This document shows positions 1-6,060 of a stretch of 6,060 nucleotides of DNA, in pieces; the first letter of the stretch is position 1; each line of letters begins with the position of its first letter. The position numbers and the translations under genes are program-made. The notes under the pieces are model-generated. The model was not told the DNA's origin. It was given only the letters and a program-made list of their open reading frames with translations, and made no database searches. This stretch comes from Porticoccaceae bacterium (GTDB lineage: Bacteria > Pseudomonadota > Gammaproteobacteria > Pseudomonadales > Porticoccaceae): NCBI GenBank assembly GCA_028822945.1, contig JAPKCN010000122.1, positions 1 through 6,060 on the forward strand, written 5' to 3'.

Positions 1-1599
1 CGCACCCTGGCAGTCAAAGACGCGTCAAATATTTTTTACTGCGCCGAAAACAAGGAACGCGAAAAACACACTGATAACCCCACTGGCACAATTGCGAATT
101 GGGGTATGGGGCTGAAAAATAGTCGCGCCATCAGTGCTGAAACGGCAAATTTAACAACAGCTGACGTCTCGAAGCTAAGCCTAAAATGGGCCTTTGCGTA
201 CCCGGGAGCAACACGCGCCCGATCACAGCCGATTGCCAGTCGGGGCGATCTATTCGTCGGCAGTCAAGACGGCACTATTTTTGCTCTAGATCTTGCTAGC
301 GGTTGCGCTCACTGGACTTTTAAAGCGGATACCGAAGTGCGCCATGCACTCTCGCTTAGCAAAGCCAATAGTGATCACCCGGAGCGTTTATTTTTTGGTG
401 ATTTTAACGGCGCAGTCTATGCAATAGACAGAGCGAATGGCAGTTTGGTCTGGAAGACAACGGTTAATGACCACCCAGACACCACCATTACTGGTAGCCC
501 CAAACTTCATGGTGACAGACTTTACGTGCCGCTGTCGTCACGGGAGTGGGCGTCCGCCGCCAATCCGGCCTATGCCTGCTGTACTTTCCGCGGCGGTGTG
601 ATAGCGCTCAATATTGTCAACGGGACTCGGGTATGGGCTGCCTACAGCGTAAAAAAGCCAGAACCCACAGGCGCTAAAAATACCCTTGGAGTCGAGCTGA
701 TGGCGCCATCTGGTGCGCCGGTATGGAACAGCCCGACTATTGATGTAAAACGCAATCGCCTGTACGTCGGGACCGGAGAAAATTATTCGTCACCCGCCTC
801 GAAAACCAGCGATGCAGTGTTAGCCATTGATCTCGATGACGGCCAGATATTGTGGTCTTATCAAGCACTTAGCAATGATGCTTGGAACATGGCATGTTTT
901 GTCGGCGGATTGCGAGGTAATTGTCCGGTGGAGAATGGCCCAGATCTAGATATTGGAGCCTCGGTGATCCTGCATCGGCTATCCTCGGGCCGAGATATTT
1001 TACTCGCGGGTCAGAAATCCGGATATGTCTTTGCGCTCGATCCTGAGCATGACGGGAAATTATTGTGGAAGACAAAAATCGGTATTGGTGGCTTTGCGGG
1101 CGGTGTCCATTGGGGTATGACAGCAATGGCAGACACCCTTTATGCGGCAATTGCAGATACCGACTTTGGCTTCGAACCGATCTGGAAGGGCACTCCCGGA
1201 CTTTATGCAATTGACGCCGCAAGTGGCGACGTCAATTGGTATAGCGCGGCTGAAGACCGCTGCCCAAAAGACACGCGACCAGCGTGCGATCAGGGCTTAT
1301 CGGCTGCTATCACGTCAATCCCAGGCGTAGTTTTTGCCGGTGCGTTTGACGGCTTTATCCGCGCTTATCGTCAAACCGATGGTAAAGTGATCTGGGAATA
1401 CCCAACCAACCAGACGTTTACCACGGTATCTGGAGACACCGCTCATGGCGGTTCGATTGAGTCTGATGGGCCGATAGTCGTAGACGGTACCGTGCTAGTA
1501 AATTCTGGATATTCGTTCGGTTCGCGGATGCCAGGCAATGTCCTACTTGCTTTTTCAATCGCAGGTGAGTTGTCCGATAATTCAATACTCGGCAAATAG
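1..1599 (+). CDS. PQQ-dependent dehydrogenase of the polyvinyl-alcohol-dehydrogenase family, 5' partial
   Basis: The gene enters from the left edge. The frame is open from base 1, and the first ATG (106) lies inside the family's conserved N-terminal WG-x-x-x-x-NSR stretch without a ribosome site, so it is not the start. The visible 532 residues form an eight-bladed beta-propeller. Successive blades end in W-motif units such as GTIFALDLASGCAHW (near 271-315), GAVYAIDRANGSLVW (410-453), GYVFALDPEHDGKLLW (1021-1068) and FIRAYRQTDGKVIW (1354-1395). Family marks are CCTFRG (577-594), GTGENYS (769-789), NDAWNMAC (874-897), NCP-x-ENGPDLD (919-951), GGVHWGM (1099-1119) and a C-terminal MPGNVLLAF (1528-1554). 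The Asp at 877-879 aligns by eye with the catalytic Asp of methanol dehydrogenase. Known members oxidise secondary alcohols with PQQ in the periplasm and often carry a heme c domain. No CxxCH is visible here, and any signal peptide or heme domain would lie upstream. Family assignment is firm; the substrate is unknown. Confidence 0.88.
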   Translation, partial: RTLAVKDASNIFYCAENKEREKHTDNPTGTIANWGMGLKNSRAISAETANLTTADVSKLSLKWAFAYPGATRARSQPIASRGDLFVGSQDGTIFALDLASGCAHWTFKADTEVRHALSLSKANSDHPERLFFGDFNGAVYAIDRANGSLVWKTTVNDHPDTTITGSPKLHGDRLYVPLSSREWASAANPAYACCTFRGGVIALNIVNGTRVWAAYSVKKPEPTGAKNTLGVELMAPSGAPVWNSPTIDVKRNRLYVGTGENYSSPASKTSDAVLAIDLDDGQILWSYQALSNDAWNMACFVGGLRGNCPVENGPDLDIGASVILHRLSSGRDILLAGQKSGYVFALDPEHDGKLLWKTKIGIGGFAGGVHWGMTAMADTLYAAIADTDFGFEPIWKGTPGLYAIDAASGDVNWYSAAEDRCPKDTRPACDQGLSAAITSIPGVVFAGAFDGFIRAYRQTDGKVIWEYPTNQTFTTVSGDTAHGGSIESDGPIVVDGTVLVNSGYSFGSRMPGNVLLAFSIAGELSDNSILGK

Positions 1600-1631
1600 C
1601 ATCAATAAAAACTCCTAACAGGAAAATCAAT

Positions 1632-2627
1632 ATGGCGTCCAAAAATAGTAAGTCTAATGCACCCATGAGTGAGGCAGAAATGCTCGCCAGTTATCGTGTT
1701 ATGAAAACTATTCGCGAATTCGAGTGGCGTATGATCAAAGAGTTTGAAGCGGGTAACATCCCCGGCTTTATCCACAGTTACGATGGCCAAGAAGCCATCG
1801 CAACTGGAGTCTGCAGGAACCTGACGGACAGTGATTTTATTGGTAGTACCCATCGCGGCCACGGACACTGTATCGCCAAAGGATGCGCAGTGCCCGATAT
1901 GATGAAAGAAATCATGGCGCGCTCTACCGGGCTTTGCAACGGCAAGGGAGGATCGATGCACATAGCTGACTTTAGCAAAGGTATGCTTGGCGCAAATGCC
2001 ATCGTTGGCGGTGCGCCACCCCTTTGTGTCGGCGCCGCACTCACCGCGAAAAGTAAAAATACAGGTGCTGTCTCGGTATCTTTTACTGGCGACGGTGCGT
2101 CCAACCAGGGTACCGTATTCGAGTCTATGAATCTAGCCGTGGTGCTCCAGTTGCCGGCGATATTTGTTTACGAAAATAACGGATATGGAGAGGCTACGAG
2201 TGCCGCCTACGCTGTCGGCTCCAAGGATATCGCTGGGCGTGCAGCTGCCTTCGGGATGCCAGCGGTGAAGGTCGATGGTGCAGATTTTTTTGCCGTTCAT
2301 GCAGTTGCTAAAGAGGCGGTAGATCGCGGTCGGAATGGTGGGGGGCCAACCGCTATAGAAGCGAGCATCACACGTTTTGGAGGTCATTTTGTCGGTGATC
2401 CGCAACTCTATCGAGTCGATGGCGAAGTCGAAACCTACCGCGAAGAACTCAATTGCTTGAAAAATTTCATTGACCGAGTCTGCACTGAAAAATGGCTCAC
2501 GCTCAAGTCCTTAAAGATCATCGACAGCGAGATTCTTAAGCTCCTTGACGCTGCGGTAATCGGCGCCTTGGCGGCGCCACACCCTAAACCTGAAGATCTT
2601 TTTGAGAACGTCTACAAATCCTACTAG
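1632..2627 (+). CDS. acoA: ThDP-dependent E1 component, alpha subunit (AcoA-like acetoin dehydrogenase)
   Basis: This is the alpha subunit of a heteromeric 2-oxo-acid/acetoin dehydrogenase E1, which binds thiamine diphosphate and cleaves a C-C bond next to a carbonyl. The ThDP signature is GDGASNQG at residues 153-160, followed by ENNGY at 181-185, with the usual spacing. Other marks are HRGHGHCIAKG (74-84) and GKGGSMHIAD (104-113), whose His110 matches the E1 active-site histidine. At 331 residues it has the normal AcoA length, and wording such as IPGFIHSYDGQEA and KGMLGANAIVGG is closer to AcoA than to PdhA or BkdA1. The ATG at 1632 is preceded by AGGA (1620-1623) eight bases away. Met12 has no such site. 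It follows the quinoprotein gene by 32 bases with no terminator seen, and overlaps the ribosome site of the beta gene, so the three are likely co-transcribed. Pyruvate or another alpha-keto or alpha-hydroxyketone substrate remains possible. Confidence 0.9.
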   Translation: MASKNSKSNAPMSEAEMLASYRVMKTIREFEWRMIKEFEAGNIPGFIHSYDGQEAIATGVCRNLTDSDFIGSTHRGHGHCIAKGCAVPDMMKEIMARSTGLCNGKGGSMHIADFSKGMLGANAIVGGAPPLCVGAALTAKSKNTGAVSVSFTGDGASNQGTVFESMNLAVVLQLPAIFVYENNGYGEATSAAYAVGSKDIAGRAAAFGMPAVKVDGADFFAVHAVAKEAVDRGRNGGGPTAIEASITRFGGHFVGDPQLYRVDGEVETYREELNCLKNFIDRVCTEKWLTLKSLKIIDSEILKLLDAAVIGALAAPHPKPEDLFENVYKSY

Positions 2628-2636
2628 GAGTTAACT

Positions 2637-3644
2637 ATGCCGATTAAAACTATTCGCGAGGTCATTGGCGAAACCCTTAGCGCCGAAATGCGTCGCGACC
2701 ACGATGTGTTTCTAATGGGCGAGGACGTCGCCGGCGGTGCCGGATGTTCCGGCGAGGACGATGCCTTTGGCGGTGCCTTTGGTACTTATAAAGGTATGGT
2801 AGGAGAGTTTGGTCGCGGTCGCGTAATCGACACTCCCATTAGCGAATCCGCCTTTATCGGGGCAGCAGGCGGCGCCGCAGCGACTGGTATGCGTCCAGTT
2901 GTTGATCTTATGTTCGTCGATTTCATCGGCGTATGCTTTGACCAAATATTTAATCAAATGGCTAAATTTCGCTATATGTTCGGCGGTAAATCAGAGGCCC
3001 CAGTCGTCATTCTAGCGATGGTTGGAGCGGGCCTTCGAGCAGGAGCCCAACACTCGCAAATGCTGCACCCAATGTTAACCGCAGTGCCAGGCTTAAAGGT
3101 GGTCATGCCATCTAATGCGTACGATACCAAAGGCCTGCTAACCAGCGCTATCCGAGACAACGACCCAGTAATTGTTTTACTACATAAACTGTTGTTTGAA
3201 GCCAGTTGTGAAGTGCCAGACGAAGATTATCAAATTCCCTTTGGCGAGGCGGCTTTTACCCGTCAAGGAAATGATGTAACGATTGTTGCACTCTCGTCAA
3301 TGGTGCACAAAGCCAACGCTGTGGCCGATAAGCTGGCGGCTCAAGGTATCGCAGCAGATGTTATAGACCCGCGAACTACATCGCCGCTCGACGAAGAAGC
3401 GATTTTAGAGAGTGTAGAGGTAAGTGGGCGATTAGTGGTTGTCGACGAGGCTAATGAGCGCTGTAGCCTGGCCGCTGACATTTCGAGCTTGGTTGCCGAC
3501 CGTGGATTCTCGTCGCTTCGTAGCGGTATTAAAAAAGTTACTGCACCGCATACGCCGGTGCCTTTTGCGCCTGTGCTCGAAGATCAATATATACCTAGTG
3601 AAGCAGATATTGAGGCGGCGGTAATGGCAGTCTTAAAGCCATAA
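2637..3644 (+). CDS. acoB: ThDP-dependent E1 component, beta subunit (AcoB-like acetoin dehydrogenase)
   Basis: This is the beta subunit of the same E1 heterotetramer. The N-terminal pyrimidine-binding domain holds DTPISESAFIGAA, where Glu70 corresponds to the glutamate that activates the thiamine ring. AQHSQML follows, with His139 at the E1-beta active-site histidine position. The C-terminal transketolase-like domain runs from about residue 200, with VIDPRTTSPLDEE, LVVVDEANERCS and APHTPVPFAP-x-LED. The acidic, glycine-rich insertion GGAGCSGEDDAFGGAFG after GEDVA and the FRYMFGGK segment are typical of AcoB and absent from ordinary PdhB or BkdB; this is the best argument for an acetoin-type enzyme. 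The length of 335 residues is normal. The ribosome site TAGGAG (2625-2630) includes the alpha gene's stop codon and lies six bases before the ATG, so translation is probably coupled. The lipoyl E2 (AcoC) gene usually found nearby does not follow; the next gene begins about 200 bases on and is unrelated. Confidence 0.9.
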   Translation: MPIKTIREVIGETLSAEMRRDHDVFLMGEDVAGGAGCSGEDDAFGGAFGTYKGMVGEFGRGRVIDTPISESAFIGAAGGAAATGMRPVVDLMFVDFIGVCFDQIFNQMAKFRYMFGGKSEAPVVILAMVGAGLRAGAQHSQMLHPMLTAVPGLKVVMPSNAYDTKGLLTSAIRDNDPVIVLLHKLLFEASCEVPDEDYQIPFGEAAFTRQGNDVTIVALSSMVHKANAVADKLAAQGIAADVIDPRTTSPLDEEAILESVEVSGRLVVVDEANERCSLAADISSLVADRGFSSLRSGIKKVTAPHTPVPFAPVLEDQYIPSEADIEAAVMAVLKP

Positions 3645-3649
3645 AAAGC

Positions 3650-3679
3650 TTGACAACGTGGCGCTCTAAGCTCTATATT
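3650..3679 (+). promoter_or_regulatory. Predicted sigma70-type promoter for the acyl-CoA dehydrogenase pair
   Basis: A perfect TTGACA -35 box (3650-3655) is followed after 18 bases by TATATT (3674-3679), which matches five of six bases of the -10 consensus. Transcription would start near 3686, at the centre of the inner palindrome, leaving a leader of about 160 bases before the dehydrogenase start. The -35 box lies in the outer left arm and the -10 box in the inner left arm, so a protein bound to the palindrome would cover the -10 box and start site and most likely repress. Activity is predicted only from consensus match and spacing. Confidence 0.6.
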
Positions 3680-3705
3680 TGAATAATATTCAAATATAGA
3701 GCTTA
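3667..3705. promoter_or_regulatory. Perfect 39-base palindrome, probable operator; may also act as a transcription-ending hairpin
   Basis: Nineteen bases (3667-3685, TAAGCTCTATATTTGAATA) are repeated exactly as the reverse complement at 3687-3705, around a single central A at 3686. The core TTGAAT-AAT-ATTCAA is AT-rich. The site overlaps the predicted -10 box and start point, as expected for the operator of a dimeric repressor. TetR-family repressors commonly control acyl-CoA catabolic genes, but no regulator gene is in the window to link to it. As RNA it would form a long stem 22 bases after the E1-beta stop. The following ACGTTTTG is a poor U-tract, so a classic intrinsic terminator is less convincing. 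Confidence 0.65.
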
Positions 3706-3846
3706 CGTTTTGTCAACGCTTTATTTGAGTTTTAATGTAAACCAAATCCGCATAAACAGCAGTAGTAATATTAATAAATATTTACCGCGCAACGAAAGAA
3801 CTGGCTGTTAGCTGTCTTCCGTTAATGCGCTTTATGGAGTGTGCGA
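3706..3846 (+). other. AT-rich untranslated leader before the acyl-CoA dehydrogenase genes
   Basis: Apart from the right outer arm of the repeat (to 3722) and the ribosome site at 3836-3839, I recognise nothing here. There is no convincing second promoter, riboswitch or gene. An 11-codon reading frame (3825-3860) overlaps the dehydrogenase start but shows no sign of being real. If the promoter at 3650-3679 is used, this stretch is nearly all of the 5' leader. Confidence 0.4.
3836..3839 (+). promoter_or_regulatory. Ribosome binding site that decides the TTG start
   Basis: GGAG lies seven bases before the TTG at 3847, which is good spacing. It lies only one base before the in-frame GTG at 3841, which is too close. 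It therefore favours TTG. The next in-frame ATG (3877) has no comparable site. Confidence 0.6.
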
Positions 3847-4995
3847 TTGCAGAATTTTAATTTTACCCCGCTCGAGATGCCTCATGGGGTGGCCGATCTA
3901 AGAGATCAAGTACGAGAATTTTTAGATACCGAATTGGCAGAGTTGAAGGCTGTGGACAAAGCGCAATCATGGGCAGGATACAGTGCAGACTTTAGTCGCA
4001 AACTAGCAGCAAAAGGTTGGGTAGGTATGACTTGGCCAAAAGCTCTTGGCGGCAGTGACGCATCGGCACTCCACCGTTATGTAGTGATCGAAGAACTACT
4101 CGCAGCAGGTGCGCCTGTAGCAGCCCACTGGATCGCTGATAGACAGAGCGGCACTCTGATGATTCGCTACGCGTCAGAGATGGTGCAACAGCGGTTCTTA
4201 CCTGCGATGGCGCGTGGTGAAATGTATTTTTGTATCGGCATGAGTGAGCCTAATTCTGGTTCCGATCTTGCGTCGATAAAAACGAATGCCCGGCGCGTCG
4301 ACGGCGGGTGGGTAATAAATGGCTCAAAACTTTGGACAACCAATGCTCACCGTTCGCAAATGATGATTGCGCTGGTTCGAACCGCCCCACAAGGTGAGGC
4401 TCGACACGCGGGATTGAGCCAATTTATTATAGATTTAACTAGCAATGGTGTTCGCATAAACTCAATAGCTGATCATCTCGGCGCACGCCATTTTGGTGAA
4501 ATATTTTTTGATAATGTATTCGTTGGCGATGAGATGTTGCTGGGTGCTGAAGGCGACGGCTGGAATCAAGTCAACTCAGAACTGGCGCTCGAGCGTAGCG
4601 GCCCCGAAAGATATCTGAGTAGTTATCGTCTTTTTGCGGAGTTACTTGATTGTCTAGATGAGCAATGCGATGACATAACGACTAATACGATTGGTGAAAT
4701 AACTGCTGATTTGTGGACACTTAGGCAAATGTCGATGTCGATCGCTGGGCAACTCGCGGATGGTAGCGAACCCGCGCTAGAGGCGTCTATGGTGAAAGAC
4801 TTGGGCGCTTGTTTTGAGCAAAACTTACCACATACTGTGCAGGCAGGCCTTGGAGCGAGTATTCCGTTAAATCGGGAAAACGATCTAAACGAAACGCTGA
4901 GCTATTTGTTGATGGCATCGCCATCATTCTCTTTACGAGGTGGCACACGGGAAATACTCCGCGGAATTATTGCTAGAGGCTTAGGATTAAAATGA
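3847..4995 (+). CDS. Acyl-CoA dehydrogenase, catalytic subunit of a probable heteromeric pair
   Basis: This FAD enzyme introduces a trans-2,3 double bond into an acyl-CoA. From the TTG start it has 382 residues, the normal family length. The N-terminal helical domain begins QNFNFTPLEMP, then LRDQVREFL and GWVGMTWPKALGG. The middle beta domain has GMSEPNSGSDLASIKT (Ser133-Glu134-Pro135) and KLWTTNAHRS (around 161-169), the flavin-contact segments. The C-terminal helical domain ends in LRGGTREILRGIIARGLG. The general base appears to be Glu249 in LALERSG, aligned with the helix-G glutamate of isovaleryl-CoA dehydrogenase. The usual MCAD glutamate position in the GT-x-x-I-x-R motif is Gly365, as expected when the base sits on helix G. 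Its stop overlaps the next gene's start (ATGA), and the pair resembles alpha2beta2 enzymes such as FadE28/FadE29 or PimC/PimD. An in-frame GTG at 3841 would add two residues. Family is firm; the acyl substrate is unknown. Confidence 0.9.
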   Translation: MQNFNFTPLEMPHGVADLRDQVREFLDTELAELKAVDKAQSWAGYSADFSRKLAAKGWVGMTWPKALGGSDASALHRYVVIEELLAAGAPVAAHWIADRQSGTLMIRYASEMVQQRFLPAMARGEMYFCIGMSEPNSGSDLASIKTNARRVDGGWVINGSKLWTTNAHRSQMMIALVRTAPQGEARHAGLSQFIIDLTSNGVRINSIADHLGARHFGEIFFDNVFVGDEMLLGAEGDGWNQVNSELALERSGPERYLSSYRLFAELLDCLDEQCDDITTNTIGEITADLWTLRQMSMSIAGQLADGSEPALEASMVKDLGACFEQNLPHTVQAGLGASIPLNRENDLNETLSYLLMASPSFSLRGGTREILRGIIARGLGLK

Positions 4996-6056
4996 CACCA
5001 CAACAGCAGTTACTCGAAGACACCGTTAGTGGGCTGTTTGCTAAAATAGTGGACTCCATGGTGAGTGAGTCACCAACAGTTGAGCTCGATGTAGCCTGGC
5101 AACAGTTGCAGCAGCTCGGCATAGACAATTTATTTTTAACAGAAGAAGAGGGTGGTTTTTCTGGCACGTGGCAAGATGCCAGAATTGTCTTCTACTACAC
5201 TGGCCGCAACGCGCTTGGGCTTCCTATCTGTGAAACTATTATTGCCAAAAAGTTACTGTTGGAGGCGTGTGTTAGTATGCCTACTGGACCATTGACTATC
5301 GCCCCTGGTGACAACCTGTCGCTAGAAAGATGCCCAACCAGCGGAGAGTACCTAATTTCCGGGAGACTCGCGTCAGTCCCGTGGGGGAGAGCTTGTGAGT
5401 GTGTTATCACTGCATGTTCTCACGATGGTGTCGATTACCTGCTCGCGCTAAACTGTGATGAGAGTAATTATAACGGTGGCAGAGCCAATGAAGCTGGTGA
5501 GCCACGCGACAACCTCGATTTTAAACAGGCTAAAATCGTTGGTATGGCTGCTTTAGACGGCGCGCCGCAGCGGCTCTTTAGAGCTGGAGCTTTAATGCGA
5601 ACGGCGCAAATGGCCGGCGCGCTCGATGCGGCGCTTCAAATGGCAGTAGACCACGTCAAGGGACGCGAGCAATTTGGTCGCCCGCTGGCAAAATTTCAAG
5701 CGATTCAACAACAACTGGCGATATTGGCGGAGGAATGTGCTGCAGTCAATTGTGCCGCACAAGCGGCTGCATTAGCCGAAGACTTTGGCGACAGCGGCTT
5801 CGAAGTTGCAGCAGCAAAACTTCGTGCCAACCGGTCGGTCGGGTCTGCTACATCAATCGCTCATCAGGTGCATGGTGCGATCGGCGTGACGCGCGAATAC
5901 CTCCTTCACCGCTTTACTCAGCGGCTTTGGGCTTGGCGCTCAGACTTTGGCAACGATCGTTTTTGGGCGCAGAATTTAGGTCGTCAGGTTCTGGCGATGA
6001 AAAAAGTCGGGTTGTGGGCGCACATGACCGCCCTTAGCGATAAGCACATAAAATAA
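4992..6056 (+). CDS. Acyl-CoA dehydrogenase, apparently non-catalytic partner subunit
   Basis: A 354-residue member of the acyl-CoA dehydrogenase family, somewhat shorter than the usual 380. The C-terminal half is clear: AQMAGALDAALQMAVDHVKGREQFGRPLAKFQAIQQQLA (split at Arg225-Phe228-Gly229, the FAD-contact FGRP loop) and QVHGAIGVTREYLLHRF (from Gln292). The middle domain lacks the SEP-x-SGSD and WTTNA flavin segments and is reduced to forms such as YLISGRLASVPWG. Aligned by eye, the helix-G base position is Gly199 and the MCAD base position is Phe319, so neither known catalytic glutamate is present. The ending WRSDFGNDRFWAQNLGR is the form seen in partner subunits of heteromeric dehydrogenases. 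AGGA (4983-4986) lies five bases before the ATG, which overlaps the previous stop by four bases, so translation is probably coupled and the two proteins made in matched amounts. It likely completes the FAD or acyl-CoA site of its partner rather than acting alone. Confidence 0.87.
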   Translation: MTPQQQLLEDTVSGLFAKIVDSMVSESPTVELDVAWQQLQQLGIDNLFLTEEEGGFSGTWQDARIVFYYTGRNALGLPICETIIAKKLLLEACVSMPTGPLTIAPGDNLSLERCPTSGEYLISGRLASVPWGRACECVITACSHDGVDYLLALNCDESNYNGGRANEAGEPRDNLDFKQAKIVGMAALDGAPQRLFRAGALMRTAQMAGALDAALQMAVDHVKGREQFGRPLAKFQAIQQQLAILAEECAAVNCAAQAAALAEDFGDSGFEVAAAKLRANRSVGSATSIAHQVHGAIGVTREYLLHRFTQRLWAWRSDFGNDRFWAQNLGRQVLAMKKVGLWAHMTALSDKHIK

Positions 6057-6060
6057 CAAA

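Larger units (their letters stand above)
3645..3722. repeat. Imperfect outer inverted repeat enclosing the 39-base palindrome
   Basis: The element begins directly after the E1-beta stop codon. AAAGC (3645-3649) pairs with GCTTT (3718-3722), TTGACAA (3650-3656) with TTGTCAA (3710-3716), and CG (3657-3658) with CG (3706-3707). The arms are interrupted by a one-sided insert TGGCGCTC on the left (3659-3666), by TT on the right (3708-3709) and by a single C (3717). With the inner palindrome they make a 78-base nested structure. It could be a compound operator, a dispersed palindromic element, or a small non-autonomous mobile element. The window holds no second copy, so these cannot be told apart here. 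Confidence 0.6.

Noticed and set aside
106..108. ATG as the true start of the quinoprotein gene
   Set aside because: The same frame is open to base 1, the ATG falls within a conserved family motif, and no ribosome site precedes it.
869..1222. Minus-strand 117-codon reading frame inside the quinoprotein gene
   Set aside because: It is antisense to a clearly conserved propeller domain and resembles no protein family; a shadow frame.
1602..2104. Minus-strand reading frames of 119 and 108 codons over the E1-alpha gene
   Set aside because: They overlap conserved ThDP-enzyme coding sequence and have no recognisable domains or ribosome sites.
3667..3715. Strong intrinsic terminator for the E1 operon
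   Set aside because: The stem is perfect but AT-rich, and the tail after it is ACGTTTTG, not a proper U-tract next to a GC-rich stem. Kept only as a possible secondary role.
3693..3716. Leftward promoter from the mirror-image TTGACA and TATATT
   Set aside because: The spacing is 12 bases, too short for sigma70, and no gene runs leftward from it.
3645..3722. Integron attC-like site, because of nested arms with extra-helical bases
   Set aside because: There is no RYYYAAC/GTTRRRY core pair at the ends, and no integrase or gene cassette around it.
3825..3860. Small leader peptide (ATG, 11 codons) overlapping the dehydrogenase start
   Set aside because: It has no ribosome site of its own at good spacing, no regulatory codon run, and is short enough to be chance.
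5735..6037. Plus-strand 100-codon frame inside the second acyl-CoA dehydrogenase
   Set aside because: It lies in another frame across the conserved QVHGAIG region, and its composition (many Arg, Ser and Cys) is typical of an out-of-frame reading.

Overview
The window is chromosomal catabolic DNA from a bacterium. It has roughly balanced base composition, tightly packed genes and Shine-Dalgarno sites. The protein families (a quinoprotein alcohol dehydrogenase, an AcoAB-type E1 pair and paired acyl-CoA dehydrogenases) and the codon use fit an aerobic proteobacterium. A gammaproteobacterium, perhaps marine, is my best guess, but the window holds no taxonomic marker. All genes lie on the + strand. 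I see no RNA genes, CRISPR arrays, insertion sequences or phage genes.

Left block, 1-3644. The first gene is cut by the window edge. It encodes the C-terminal 532 residues of a PQQ-type eight-bladed beta-propeller dehydrogenase of the polyvinyl-alcohol-dehydrogenase family. After 32 bases come the alpha and beta subunits of a thiamine-diphosphate E1 component. These resemble AcoA and AcoB of acetoin dehydrogenase more than pyruvate or branched-chain E1. The beta gene's ribosome site overlaps the alpha gene's stop codon. One inferred logic is that the quinoprotein oxidises a secondary alcohol or diol in the periplasm, and the ThDP enzyme then cleaves the resulting alpha-hydroxyketone in the cytoplasm. 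No E2 or E3 gene follows directly.

Intergenic region, 3645-3846. It holds a perfect 39-base palindrome (3667-3705) nested inside a second, imperfect pair of arms (3645-3722). A good sigma70-type promoter (TTGACA, 18 bases, TATATT) lies across the left arms, so the expected start of transcription falls at the palindrome's centre. This looks like an operator-promoter, possibly doubling as a weak transcription end for the left block. It is the least ordinary stretch in the window. The rest, up to the next start, is an AT-rich leader with no other recognised feature.

Right block, 3847-6056. Two acyl-CoA dehydrogenase genes overlap by four bases (ATGA). The first keeps a helix-G glutamate in the isovaleryl-CoA-dehydrogenase position. 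The second lacks a catalytic glutamate at both known positions. This is the pattern of alpha2beta2 dehydrogenases such as the steroid side-chain FadE28/FadE29 type or the PimC/PimD type. The pair probably acts as one enzyme in beta-oxidation of a bulky or unusual acyl-CoA; the substrate cannot be read from the sequence.

Everything here belongs to known families. I found no clear new system; the best leads are the nested palindrome and the combination of quinoprotein, E1 pair and split dehydrogenase.
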